Of a stretch of DNA of 64,000 nucleotides, positions 17,203 to 27,600 are shown in pieces. The notes under the pieces are model-generated. The model had not been told where the DNA came from. It searched no databases and saw only the letters and a list, made by a program, of their open reading frames with translations. The stretch covers positions 1,364,001 to 1,428,000 of the forward strand of contig NZ_OY762929.1 in the NCBI RefSeq assembly GCF_963666675.1, written 5' to 3'. The stretch comes from an uncultured Desulfobacter sp. (GTDB lineage: Bacteria > Desulfobacterota > Desulfobacteria > Desulfobacterales > Desulfobacteraceae). The translations under genes and the position numbers were made by a program. Position 1 is the stretch's first letter, and the number at the start of each line of letters is the position of its first letter.

Positions 17203-17361
17203 ATGTTTCCCTTTTGTTTTGAATGGGCCTGGGACATCGGCCATGCAATTTTCTTCGGTGGATTCTGGTATGCCATCTCCATTTTAGGGGCGGGTATGAC
17301 CTATTGCATCATTAAGGCCGCCTATGACACGGTCAATGATAAAGGTGACTCCCATCACTGA
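17203..17361 (+). CDS. Small membrane protein at the end of the qrc operon
   Basis: A 52-residue protein starting MFPFCFEWAWDIGHA, with one hydrophobic helix (about residues 13-40, FFGGFWYAISILGAGMTYCII) and a polar tail ending GDSHH. The perfect AAAGGAGG ribosome site six bases before the ATG, a gap of only 14 bp from qrcD, and a terminator straight after it argue that it is translated and belongs to the complex or its assembly. No family recognised; a small single-helix Qrc subunit is a reasonable hypothesis. Confidence 0.75.
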   Translation: MFPFCFEWAWDIGHAIFFGGFWYAISILGAGMTYCIIKAAYDTVNDKGDSHH

Positions 17362-17383
17362 ACAGGATAATTGAGCAAAACAT

Positions 17384-17424
17384 AAAAAAGGCGGACTTTG
17401 ATGTTAAAAAGTCCGCCTTTTTTT
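17384..17424 (+). terminator. Rho-independent terminator of the qrc operon
   Basis: A 16-bp stem (AAAAAAGGCGGACTTT/AAAGTCCGCCTTTTTT) with an 8-base loop and a T-run. Being symmetric A/T-flanked, it could also work for the opposite strand (end of fliD transcripts). Confidence 0.92.
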
Positions 17425-17478
17425 ATGAGAACGAGCGGGGGCAGGCCACAAGTCCTTTAGTTTTTGTTAAAGACATTT

Positions 17479-17590
17479 GGGCTTGATCATAAGATCGGCC
17501 ATCTTTTGTAGGGGCAAGCCCCTGCGGTTGCCCCCGTTAGGGCAGGCACAGAGACCTGCCCCTACAATGGCCGACGTTGGAACCAAGCCC
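17479..17590 (+). repeat. Dispersed palindromic repeat, copy 2
   Basis: About 112 bp bounded by GGGCTTG and CAAGCCC. Inside, GGCCAT...TGTAGGGGCA pairs with TGCCCCTACAATGGCC, making a long imperfect palindrome. The reverse complement of 63517-63629 matches it block by block with only scattered changes; a more diverged copy is at 7089-7201. Non-coding, directly downstream of fliD. REP- or MITE-like. Confidence 0.85.
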
Positions 17591-17598
17591 GATATTTT

Positions 17599-19641
17599 TT
17601 ATTCGTCTTTTGTGGCCATCATGGTATCGATGTAGTTTTGTATGCTGGAAATTTCCGACAGGTAAGAGTCCAGTGCCGTGTATTCTGCCGCCATCTGTTC
17701 ATATTTTTTTTCAATACGCACCATATCTTCCTGATAATCTTCTCCAAGCCGTGTCACCCTATCTTCAAGGGTATCAATTTCGTCCTGGAGATAGCCGCCG
17801 GAAATGGCATAACTGCCAAAGGCATCGTTGAGGATATCGCCTAATCCTTCCTCATCATCCGTACCCTTAAGCAGCGCAACGATGTCATCAAAACTGCTGC
17901 TTAATGCCTCATTCAGCGCGTCTTCGTCCAGGGTCAGTGTGCCGTCTCTATTCACTTCAATGCCCAGGTCCAGCAGGGTGGTAATGGATCCGTTTGTATC
18001 CACAGTGCTTGTGATCAGGTCCTGAAGGCTTTGCTTCAGGGTTCTAACCGTGGAGCTTTGGGCCAAGGGACCCCAGGATTCGTCCTCTTCGTTGTAATCA
18101 TCGTTCTCATCAATCTCAGTCAAAAGGGCGTTGTAGGTTTCAACAAGCGAGGTTAATTCAGCGACAATGTCTTCGGTGTCATTTTCCACGGTAAAGGTGG
18201 ATGAACCGGTGGAATAAAGTTTTAATGAAATCCCCTCTATAATATCATCAATTCCTGTATTTTCCTGGCGCTGGTAAGTGTTGCCGTCAACAGTGAGCAT
18301 GGAATTGAGCGACGCATCCATTGGCGTTATGGTTTGGCTTGTTGTGAATCCAAGCGTCGCGGCTGCCGTACTGCCTGCATCTTCCCAGTCTATGGTAACA
18401 CTTTCAAGGGTCCCGGCCTGGGAAATGGACATTAGGCCTGTATCGGCGTCAATATCTACCTGGTAATCCGCATCATTACCATTGTCTTTGGATGCATTCT
18501 CCAATGCTTTTTCGACTGCTTCTGCAAGTTCTTCAGCAGTTCCGTAATCCCCTGCATCAATTTCAGCGGTTAAAGAAACAGTTTCTCCGTCTTCATTCTC
18601 CTCTTCAAAAACAATGGCATTGTTGGTTCCGTCAATGGTTACGTCTGTTGCAAAGGAGATCGTGTTCTCCCCGGTCATCGTGTAACCTTTACCATTTGCT
18701 TGGTTTAAACCTAATCCGTCCGGCTGACTGATAATGTCTATTCTGTTATCTTCCCCTGTGTCATCTGCTTCGAGAATCAACTGATAGGGGTTGTCTCCGG
18801 TGCCGGTGTAGATGACTTTTGCGGTAATACCGGGATTGTCTTCAGCATCATTAATACGTGTTGCTAAATTTTTAAGGGAAATTTCAGCCGGCACCGAGAT
18901 GCTGAAAACTTCACCATCACCTACGGTTAAAGAGAGCTCCTCTTTGGGAGCCGTAAACGAGGTAACCCCTTCGGAACCTTCAATCTTGACTCGACCGTCT
19001 TCTCCTGTTTCGCCGGTGACGGAATCTATTTGAATATGTATGCCGTCTTCATCTGTGTAAGTAGACGCGGTTACATATTGACTTATGTCTGCGTCGTCAT
19101 TGATGGCGGACAGCAGGCCATCAACACTCATGCCGCCTGCCGTGCCGGTGATGGTAAACGTTTGCGGACTATCTTCTTTTCCGTAATTGATCGTCAGCGT
19201 CTCACCCTCTTCAAGAACCGTATCCGTCACGTTGGTATAACTATCGCTGGATTGCTGGGTCGTGGGCACATAGACGGTGGCGGATTCAGAGTCAAATCCA
19301 TCTGACTTGTATGAACTGGCAGACGCAAGGCGGGTTGTGTTAACGGTGTGGCTGCCGGTAACTGTTCCGTCAAGGACTGTCCCGGTGGCTATCTCGTCGT
19401 TTGATGAAGTTACGTTTCGATAAAGATATGTGGAAGATAAAGAGAGGTTCAACGCACTTGATTTCATAGACAAAAGCTGACTTTGAACCGAAGAGAGCGC
19501 TTCTTCTTTGGCCTGGAGTTCTTCAATATCGTCCAGCGCCATTCCTGCAATGGTTTCATCCGCTTCCCGCTGGGTATCTAACAGGCTTTGAAGATCAATG
19601 TCAGACCCAAGTCCAAGTGAGGTGATGGTGCCGGTTGCCAT
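17599..19641 (-). CDS. fliD: Flagellar filament cap protein
   Basis: FliD caps the growing filament and helps flagellin fold. The 680-residue protein starts MATGTITSLGLGSDIDLQSLL, typical of FliD. Coiled-coil-forming ends (residues 20-70 and 620-680) frame a hypervariable middle. Two flagellin-IN-like repeats lie at about 145-215 and 233-300. Residues 338-438 form an extra module also found twice in FlgL of this window. The C-terminal D0/D1 part (IDDIIEGISLKL, ELTSLVETYNALL) is conserved. It is transcribed from a sigma-28-type promoter with an AAGGAG ribosome site. No fliS follows. Confidence 0.93.
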   Translation of the reverse strand: MATGTITSLGLGSDIDLQSLLDTQREADETIAGMALDDIEELQAKEEALSSVQSQLLSMKSSALNLSLSSTYLYRNVTSSNDEIATGTVLDGTVTGSHTVNTTRLASASSYKSDGFDSESATVYVPTTQQSSDSYTNVTDTVLEEGETLTINYGKEDSPQTFTITGTAGGMSVDGLLSAINDDADISQYVTASTYTDEDGIHIQIDSVTGETGEDGRVKIEGSEGVTSFTAPKEELSLTVGDGEVFSISVPAEISLKNLATRINDAEDNPGITAKVIYTGTGDNPYQLILEADDTGEDNRIDIISQPDGLGLNQANGKGYTMTGENTISFATDVTIDGTNNAIVFEEENEDGETVSLTAEIDAGDYGTAEELAEAVEKALENASKDNGNDADYQVDIDADTGLMSISQAGTLESVTIDWEDAGSTAAATLGFTTSQTITPMDASLNSMLTVDGNTYQRQENTGIDDIIEGISLKLYSTGSSTFTVENDTEDIVAELTSLVETYNALLTEIDENDDYNEEDESWGPLAQSSTVRTLKQSLQDLITSTVDTNGSITTLLDLGIEVNRDGTLTLDEDALNEALSSSFDDIVALLKGTDDEEGLGDILNDAFGSYAISGGYLQDEIDTLEDRVTRLGEDYQEDMVRIEKKYEQMAAEYTALDSYLSEISSIQNYIDTMMATKDE

Positions 19642-19661
19642 GATTTTTCTCCTTAAAAGTA

Positions 19662-19688
19662 TTATCGGCCTTTGGCGGGCAAATTTTT
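19662..19688 (-). promoter_or_regulatory. Sigma-28 (FliA) promoter of fliD
   Basis: On the minus strand: AAAAATTT, 11 bp, then GCCGATAA. The -10 box matches the flagellar sigma-28 consensus at all 8 positions and the -35 region (TAAAGTTT) at 6 of 8. The predicted start lies about 15 bp before the fliD ATG. This is the expected late class of flagellar gene. Confidence 0.8.
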
Positions 19689-20226
19689 CCGCATATTGGA
19701 GTTAATATCGCCCTTTAGGGAGATATCCTTTAGATAAAAATATCGAGTTTGATTGAATGCTCACCTGTTTTGCAAAGATAATGTATTGTTTTTTTTGAAT
19801 ATTATTGTGATTTGTGCTGCTGGGAATATGAGGCTTATTTAAGAAATAATATCAGGTTGTCGGCCGGGCCTTGTCGGTCGGCCAGATCAAATAGGCGGGA
19901 TAGGTAAAATATTCCACGTATGACATGTACAATGTCGGTAATCTAATCCCTCGCCAGGACTAAATGATAGTTTTTATATCATAAGATTGTTTTTATTTTT
20001 AATTCGATTTTCTTTAAATTAGGAATAAAATTTTATAGAACATGCAAAACTAATCATATGATATTTAAATCTATTTACCTCCTGTGGTACTTGCAAATGG
20101 CTTGTCTCGGCACTGTTCTTGGTTTGGTTAAGATCAAGGACAAAACCGGGCGTCAGTATCTTTGGCACGTCAAGGTACTGACCCAGCATCGAAAGATTTT
20201 AACAAAAGCAGCCGGAGGAGGCAGAC
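19689..20226. other. Divergent fliD/flgD intergenic region
   Basis: About 540 bp of AT-rich DNA without a supported gene. A GC-rich palindromic patch (GTCGGCCGGGCC...GGTCGGCC) is at about 19859-19883. GGCAC-N5-TTGG at 20109-20122 resembles a sigma-54 -24/-12 element for flgD, but the -12 GC is GG, so it is only a candidate. The flgD ribosome site is GGAGGAGG. Confidence 0.35.
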
Positions 20227-21345
20227 ATGTCTGACAATTCGATAGTTTCATCACTGGTCAACGGCTATGAGGCCTATAATGCCGACAAGACCTCAACAGC
20301 AAGTGACAACAGTTCGGATACGTCAATGGGCACCGAAGATTTTTTAACCCTGCTCGTTGCCCAGCTTGAAAATCAGAACCCCCTTGATCCGGCCGAGACG
20401 GAACAATTTACGGATCAGCTGGCCCAGTTCTCCCAGGTTGAACAGTTGATTAATGCCAATGACAAACTTGATGAAATGATAACCGATGGTGAAGATTCGG
20501 CATCGGATGTTGATGTTAATTCATTTGTCGGCCAGAACGTTACAGCCACCGTGACCTCGATGACCATTGACGACGGCTCCGTAACACCGGGGTTTTATGA
20601 GGTTGATGAACCGGCTAAGGTCATTGTGTATGTTTATGACGCTGACGGAACCAAGGTGGCAACCTTGTCCCAGGGTGAAGTGACTGCCGGATCATATCTG
20701 ATCTCCTGGGACGGTACGGATGACGCGGGTAACAGTCTGGATGACGGCAAATATTCCTATGTGGTCATGGCCAATTCCGGGGACGGTTACAAGGAGGTTC
20801 AATCTTATCTGTCCGGTACCGTGGATGCGATCTCCTACCAGGATGGTAAAGGCTACCTGGTGATCAGCGGCGTTTTGGTTGATCCGGACGATGTGACCAC
20901 TGTAACTCCTTCTTCGTCCTCGTCTTCGAATAATTCAACGTCTGTTCTCGAATATCTGGGGCACACGGTCTCTTCCAGTTATCCAATTGTCCAGATGGAA
21001 GACGGCCTGGTTCAAGGAGATGCGCTCAGCTTCGATCTGACAGCGTCTTCTGATGTTACCGTAACAATTTATAATGCGAATGATGAAAAAGTGGACACCA
21101 TTGCAATATCAGCGGATCACACAACCAGCGGAGAAAATGAGGTCGTCTGGGACGGACTGGCAAGCAATGGCTACCTCAGCCCTGACGGACTCTATTACTA
21201 TACGGTGACAGCGGATACCGGCACGGCCTCGACCCCCATTTCCGGAGAGGTCAGTGCCATCACCTCCGTGGACGGCACCCAATACCTTGAAATTGGTGAT
21301 ACCGGTCGTCTGGTATCGGTTTCAAGCGTAACCGCTGTTAAATAA
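20227..21345 (+). CDS. flgD: Flagellar hook assembly (cap) protein
   Basis: FlgD caps the growing hook and is lost when the hook is complete. The N-terminal segment with DFLTLLVAQLENQNPLDP and QLAQFSQVEQL (about residues 37-80) is diagnostic. At 372 residues it is much longer than enteric FlgD: two FlgD-type Ig-like units are visible, one at about 135-190 (YVYDADGTKV...WDGTDDAGN) and one at about 278-330 (TIYNANDEKV...WDGLASNG), linked by a serine-rich stretch. First gene of flgD-flgE-flgN-flgK-flgL, with a GGAGGAGG ribosome site. Confidence 0.93.
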   Translation: MSDNSIVSSLVNGYEAYNADKTSTASDNSSDTSMGTEDFLTLLVAQLENQNPLDPAETEQFTDQLAQFSQVEQLINANDKLDEMITDGEDSASDVDVNSFVGQNVTATVTSMTIDDGSVTPGFYEVDEPAKVIVYVYDADGTKVATLSQGEVTAGSYLISWDGTDDAGNSLDDGKYSYVVMANSGDGYKEVQSYLSGTVDAISYQDGKGYLVISGVLVDPDDVTTVTPSSSSSSNNSTSVLEYLGHTVSSSYPIVQMEDGLVQGDALSFDLTASSDVTVTIYNANDEKVDTIAISADHTTSGENEVVWDGLASNGYLSPDGLYYYTVTADTGTASTPISGEVSAITSVDGTQYLEIGDTGRLVSVSSVTAVK

Positions 21346-21414
21346 CAACCGGCAGACATGAAGCGTATCAGATCTGCCCGCAGGATATAATTTTACCATG
21401 CTAAGGAGGACCCC

Positions 21415-24159
21415 ATGTCATTAACCAGTTCCCTTTATGCCGGCACCAGCGGCCTGGGCAACACAGGAAGAGCACTCCAGGTCACAAGTAATAATATTTC
21501 AAACATCAACACCATTGGATTTAAAAAGGGGACTGCCACCTTTGCCGATACCCTATACCAGACCATAGGCACCAATGCCGGTTCTTCCCAGGTTGGGCTT
21601 GGCATGAACGTTGATAATGTAGCCCAGGTTTTTACCGATGGCTCCCTGGAAACCACAAGTAATGCAACGGATCTTGCCATTGGCGGGGATGGTTTCTTTA
21701 TTGTTTCCGATCCGGATTCCGATGAGTCCTTTTATACAAGGGCCGGTAATTTTTCATTTAATGAAGACGGTGCGATGGTCTCCTCTTCAGGGTATTATCT
21801 CCAGGGATGGTATGTTGAAGGGGATACCGGTGATGAATTCGGAGCTGTTACCAATTTGATATTGACCGAGTTCACAAGCCCGCCGGACAATACAGATGAA
21901 ATGACCGTAATTACCAACCTGGATTCCGACGCCGAGTCTTTTTCCACAGTCTTGTCCAACCTGTTTGAATATGATGAGGAAGGCGGAAGTCCTATGGATT
22001 CGGATGGGTATGAATACCAGACCGTAGTCTCTGTTTATGATTCCCTGGGCTCTACCCACGAAATCACAGTCTTTTACGATAAACAATCCGACACCGAATG
22101 GGAATACGTTATTACCTGTGACGCCGATGAGGACAAACGTGCCCTCGTTGAAGATAGCGAGAGTGCGGGGCTTTTGGCCAGGGGCATCATTACTTTTTCC
22201 GAAAGTTCCGGTGAAATTGTCTCCATGTCCATGGAAGAACTTACAGGTGTCATTGGCAACGTGGATGTGTCCGGTAGCAATACCGTGCACGATGTTCATT
22301 TTGAAATTGAAGATTACGAAACAATTCAAGATGATGGCTACGGCATTTCAATGACGTTTGACGGTGAAGCATGGATTCTTGATCAAACCAGTTTACCGAG
22401 CGCATATAGTTCTGCAGAGATTCTCTCTTCGAACTCCTCTGGCATCTACCTTGTGCTTGATCCTGAGTCCAGCGGCGGAGACACGGAGGCGGATATAAAG
22501 ATATCCCTGGATGAATATGCCACGGCCGGGGATACCCTATCCTTTGATATTAACGATCCTACAGGCCTTCATGTCCAGGATATTGAAAATGCCGTCTACT
22601 CGGGAGAGGCTTTCAGTAACACGACAGTCTCCATTAACGATGCCGGTGTTATGACAACAGATGCTCAAGATCTTTCCATTATATGGAATCCGTATACGGA
22701 AACCTGGTCCTGGAGCAACCCTGCAGGAGCCGACACGGCCGACACACTGATTGCTGACGCGAATTTGACCACCACCGCCGGTACATTTAGTGTTGATGCC
22801 TCTTTTATCGATATCACCAATGCAGCCCCGATGGATATGGTGGTGGAGGATCTTGATATGTATTGGACCGGTACGGCATGGGACTGGAATGAGGGATTAA
22901 AAGAGAATGACATTACTGTGACAGATGCCACCACCGTTGAAAGTGACACCTCTCCGGAGGTGAGCGTCTCAACATCAGGATCCGACGGGGCCGCAACCCT
23001 GGCCGGTGATTATACCCTGACCTGGGATGAAACAACCTCTACCTGGAGTGCCACAACAACTTCCGGCACAACCATTGGTACCGTTACAACCCTGGATGAA
23101 GGTTTAACGATGGTTGTCTATTCTTCAACAACATCCGGTGCTTCAACCATAGCAGTCTCCCTGGATGATGCCATGACAACCGCCGGAGGCCAGTCCATGA
23201 CCATTACGATTGATTCGACACCTCCTGAAGAGTATGTAAATGCCCAGATTATGTCCACCACTGGCAATGACAACATTATCATTGATTTTGACGGAGACTC
23301 AACCGCTGATGTCACCATCAACGTGACCGGGGGGACCGGGACGGCACTGACAGCCGGTAATGCGTTCTCCTTTAATGTAGACCCGGATACCCCGCCGGCC
23401 GAATACAGCAGTGCAACCCTATCAGGTGATGCCTCATCTGTTTCCATTGACCTTGACGGCTCGGGGAATGAAGAGGACAGAGACGATATCGTCTTCACGT
23501 TTACTGAAAAACTTTCATCCGGCAGCCTCACCGATCCTTTGGACGACAGAAGTGTCATTAGCTTTGATATTGAAGGCTCCACTGCATGGCGCACGGTTAC
23601 AGACGATGAGGTTAAAGATTCGGGGTATTACGAGTTTTCGGTTGATTTTCTCGGAGGTGAACTCGGTTCAACGGAAACCAACATTTCATTTAATATCGGG
23701 TCAAAATTCGACGGCAACAATTGGATTAATTCTTCATTGTCTTCCACCCAGTACGCCACCTCTTCTTCCACCACATACCAGGATGCGGACGGGTATGCAG
23801 CGGGGGATCTGACCGGTGTTGAGGTCGATTCCAGTGGCCTGGTCACGGGTACCTATTCAAATGGCCAGGGACTGGCCTTGTTCAAAATTGCCCTGGCGGA
23901 CTTTAATAATGTAAACGGCCTTAAAAGTGTGGGCGGCAATCTTTATAAAGCCACAACGGAAAGCGGATCAGCCATCACCAATAAAGCCGGGCAAAACGGG
24001 CTTGGGACCTTGTCATCCTATGCCCTTGAAATGTCCAACGTGGACATTTCCGAGGAATTTGTTTCAATGATTGAACTACAGACCGCCTATGAGGCTAATG
24101 CTAAAATCATCTCTACCGTGGATGAAATGATGAGCACAGTCATAGGCATGAAACGATAG
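21415..24159 (+). CDS. flgE: Flagellar hook protein, extra-long
   Basis: FlgE builds the flexible hook. The N-terminus (LYAGTSGLGNTGRALQVTSNNISN, with IGFKKG after it) and C-terminus (EEFVSMIELQTAYEANAKI) are the conserved D0/D1 rod-hook segments. The protein has 914 residues against about 400 in enteric bacteria. The surplus is Thr/Ser/Asp-rich repeat-like sequence between about residues 330 and 740, with short acidic DxDxD segments. It probably forms extra surface domains on the hook. Ribosome site AAGGAGG, 69 bp after flgD. Confidence 0.93.
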   Translation: MSLTSSLYAGTSGLGNTGRALQVTSNNISNINTIGFKKGTATFADTLYQTIGTNAGSSQVGLGMNVDNVAQVFTDGSLETTSNATDLAIGGDGFFIVSDPDSDESFYTRAGNFSFNEDGAMVSSSGYYLQGWYVEGDTGDEFGAVTNLILTEFTSPPDNTDEMTVITNLDSDAESFSTVLSNLFEYDEEGGSPMDSDGYEYQTVVSVYDSLGSTHEITVFYDKQSDTEWEYVITCDADEDKRALVEDSESAGLLARGIITFSESSGEIVSMSMEELTGVIGNVDVSGSNTVHDVHFEIEDYETIQDDGYGISMTFDGEAWILDQTSLPSAYSSAEILSSNSSGIYLVLDPESSGGDTEADIKISLDEYATAGDTLSFDINDPTGLHVQDIENAVYSGEAFSNTTVSINDAGVMTTDAQDLSIIWNPYTETWSWSNPAGADTADTLIADANLTTTAGTFSVDASFIDITNAAPMDMVVEDLDMYWTGTAWDWNEGLKENDITVTDATTVESDTSPEVSVSTSGSDGAATLAGDYTLTWDETTSTWSATTTSGTTIGTVTTLDEGLTMVVYSSTTSGASTIAVSLDDAMTTAGGQSMTITIDSTPPEEYVNAQIMSTTGNDNIIIDFDGDSTADVTINVTGGTGTALTAGNAFSFNVDPDTPPAEYSSATLSGDASSVSIDLDGSGNEEDRDDIVFTFTEKLSSGSLTDPLDDRSVISFDIEGSTAWRTVTDDEVKDSGYYEFSVDFLGGELGSTETNISFNIGSKFDGNNWINSSLSSTQYATSSSTTYQDADGYAAGDLTGVEVDSSGLVTGTYSNGQGLALFKIALADFNNVNGLKSVGGNLYKATTESGSAITNKAGQNGLGTLSSYALEMSNVDISEEFVSMIELQTAYEANAKIISTVDEMMSTVIGMKR

Positions 24160-24175
24160 CAAGGAGCATTGCATC

Positions 24176-24655
24176 ATGATACTGCCCCTGGTTAAATCAA
24201 AAATGCAAACCGACCCCGTGGCCGATCTTGAACGTAAAATGATCAAGATCCGGGTATTGCAAAAGCAATTGTGTCACATCCTGGATGCCGAATATACAGC
24301 CGGTATGGCCTACGATTCAAAATCTTTGAAAAAGCTTATCTTGAGAAAACGTAATTGCGTTAACCGGTTTGAGCATTTTGCAGGTTCCATGGGCAGGCAG
24401 TTCGATGTGATGACAAGGCAGAAAATAACATCGTCTATCAGGTCAAAAAATCTTGCTGATCGGGTAAAAATGGTTCAGGGGTTAACCCAAAAACAGAAAA
24501 CGGTATTGCTTGGGATTGCAACTGATCTGGAACAACAACACCGGGAACTGATCAGGGCCGCCTCACGTAACGGCCTGTTTTTTAAGAGCGTGTTGGGGCG
24601 CCTGTCTGCGACATCCAAATATGTAAACCACAAGAGTATGGGGAGGACCCCATGA
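24176..24655 (+). CDS. flgN: FlgN-like export chaperone
   Basis: A 159-residue, mostly helical basic protein directly upstream of flgK and overlapping it by 4 bp (ATGA). That is the usual place of FlgN, the cytoplasmic chaperone for FlgK and FlgL. Helical heptad-like stretches run over residues 17-60 and 95-135 (LTQKQKTVLLGIATDLEQQHREL). Sequence similarity to FlgN is weak by eye, so the call leans on position, size and helical content. Ribosome site AAGGAG, ten bases before the ATG. Confidence 0.65.
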   Translation: MILPLVKSKMQTDPVADLERKMIKIRVLQKQLCHILDAEYTAGMAYDSKSLKKLILRKRNCVNRFEHFAGSMGRQFDVMTRQKITSSIRSKNLADRVKMVQGLTQKQKTVLLGIATDLEQQHRELIRAASRNGLFFKSVLGRLSATSKYVNHKSMGRTP

Positions 24656-27600
24656 GCAGCCTTAATGCCATATTAAATACGGCGTCCAATGCGGTTACAG
24701 CCTACCAGGCTGCCATCAGCGTGACGGGCCAGAATATTGCCAACGCGGATAATGATGATTACAGCATCCAGTCTGTGGAGCTGTCCACCACACCCACTGT
24801 GAATGTGGGGGGAAATCTTTACGGCACAGGGGCCACTGTCTCTTCGGTCACCAATTCGGTGAACCAGCTGCTTGAAAATGCCTTGACGTCTGAACTGTCC
24901 ACCCAGGCTGCCTTGGAGGAGGCTCAGATGTATATCTCTTCCATTGAAGATCTGTTTTCCGAAGACAGTGATGACAGTTTGAATACCCTTTTGGATGCCT
25001 ACTGGTCTTCCTGGGAGGATTTGAGCAACAATCCGGCCGGTGAAACCGAACAAAACGCAGTATATGATGCAGGTCTCAATCTCACAAAGCGCATGAATGC
25101 CATTGACGCGGGGCTGTCCGATCTGACCGACGATATGAACAGGGAAATATCTTCCGCCGTTACCGAAGTGAACAGCATTGCCGAGCAGATTGCATCGTTG
25201 AATATATCCATTATCACCGCTGAAAGTGGCGGCGGAAATGCCAATGACCTTGAGGATGAGCGAAATGCCCTGGTGGACGATCTTGGAAAACTTATTGATA
25301 TTGATATCACAGTTAAAGAGGACGGTTCTTACCTGATCCTCACCAATGGTCTGCCGTTGGCGGAGGACGGCATTTCATATGATTTAAGCATTAAGCAGGG
25401 CAGCATCTACTGGACCGGAAAATCTGGAAACACCTATGATATTACCGATGAGATTTCCGGTGGTGCCATTGCCGGATGGCTTGAAATCCGGGATGCGGTG
25501 ATTCCCCAGACCCAGGCTGAATTTGATGAGTTTGCCGCCAACCTGATCTGGACTTTGAATTATCAGCACTCCCAGGGGGCAGGTCAGACCTATTTTTCCG
25601 GCGTTTTGGAAGGCACCAATGAAGCCGGAAAAAGCGGCACCTTTGACAGCCTCCATTACGGGGATGAAATTGATTACACCAAGGATTTTTCCATGGTGAT
25701 CCAGGATGCCACGGACACGGCCTCAACATATCAGACCGCGACCGTTGATATGGGCATCTCCACATCTGACATTTCTAATATCACTGGAACCGGAGAGGAT
25801 GACAGTATCTATGAGCTGACCGTTATTGATGAGGGAACTTTGGGCGAGCAGACCATAGTCCAGTCCAGCGGATCGCTTCTGGGCGGTGCATCATACAGCG
25901 CATCCGGTATTGACAATGCCCTGGATGCGGCCCTGGCCGAACAGACCCTCACCATCAACCATGGCTCTGAAATTCAATATCTGAAAATTTCAGACAGCGG
26001 GTCCGGTGCCGCCCGGTCCGCTGCGGACATTGCCAAAGAACTTTCCGGCATGGACGGCATCACGGCCTATGGGGCCTCGACATCCGCACATTTTGATCTG
26101 TCCGGCATCACATCGGCAAACGACGGAGATATTGTTCAATTTACATTGTATGTGGACCAATTGCCGGAAAAGTTCAGCTTCACGGTTGATGCGTCCAAGG
26201 GCACCCTTGCAGCGCAATTTGAAGATGCGCTGAAGGCGGCGGCCCAATCCATCAATGAAGCCAACCAGAATACCGATCTGGCTGTCTCCGGCACATCCAT
26301 TGAAAGTGTGTCCGGTGCCACCCTGGGCATTTATGACTTTGAGGTGGTAGACAATGCCGGCATCACCCTTTCCAATTTTCAAAACTTTGATACCGATGAT
26401 GTGGTGACCTTTACTCTGGCTACCAGTGGAACAACCACCCAGTCCATTGATGTTAACGTCTATTTAACGGATGTGGATACCTCTGATTCTGCGCAAGTCG
26501 CCCAGGCCTTTTACAATGCCATCTCCAATTCCCTTGAAGATAATGACACGATCAGTGTGACACTGGATGCCGACACAGATAAACTGACCATTTTGACCAC
26601 CGATGAATCCGATATGGCGCTGTCCAGCGGTTCCGGGGATACCGGCAATAATGCGTCAGTCAATATCACTGGTGTGGGGTCTTCGGGCTTGGTATCTGAT
26701 GGACAGTTTGTTTTTAATGGATCAGACGTGGATTCAGCGACGGCGTCAACTTCCACAGGGGATGAACTATACGTGTCGCTGGATGCCGGCGGTTCTGAAA
26801 CCCAAACCTTACAGGAAACCAGTTCCGGGGCAAACGATGCAGTGGCAATAGTCGGCTCGGTGACCATTATCATGGATCCGGGCATGGAAATATCTTCCGA
26901 TGACGATACCAATGCCGGTCTTTTCGGCACCACCGGAAATTCGGGGTCGGCATCCGGCATTATTACCCTGGGCGGTCCCGATGGGTATCAGGGGTTTGAC
27001 AACGGGGACACCATCTCCTTTGAATTGGACGGTGTTACTGTCTCCTATAACATCGTTGGGGCGTTAACCGATACACAGCAGGCTGTCCTGCTTGCCAGCG
27101 AAATAGACACCGCTTTGACTGCGGCATCGGTCACAGGTTACCAGGTGATCCGAAACGGTTCTTCTGTGAGCATCTTAAAGACGGCGGACCAACAGGAGGA
27201 TGCCATGACCATTACCAATTTTACGGACAGCACCGCAGATGCCGTATTAAATGTTTCCACCGGTACGGGTGAAGGCACTGAGGCACCTGAAAACAACGTC
27301 CTGGTCTCCGGGTCAACCATAAAAAACTCAACCACCGCCGCCACCTTTGCTGATCCTGCAATTATTTACTGGGAAATTCTGGACAAAAGCGGATATTCCA
27401 CCGGTGAGTCCGGATATGTTGAAATTGATGAGTCCGGCGTGGTGGAGATAACCGAACAAGGGAAGACAACCTTAAGTTTTGATATATCCGACGGCTCGCT
27501 TGTGGGCGGAAATACTCTTAGGATCAATACCGACGCCGACGGCCATGCCGATACGCTTGAAGGAACGGTTACAGGAAAGGCCGCAAGTGTCGATGATACT

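Noticed and set aside
20107..20122. Sigma-54-like site before flgD
   Set aside because: GGCAC with the correct spacing, but the -12 GC is GG; kept only as a weak candidate in the intergenic note.
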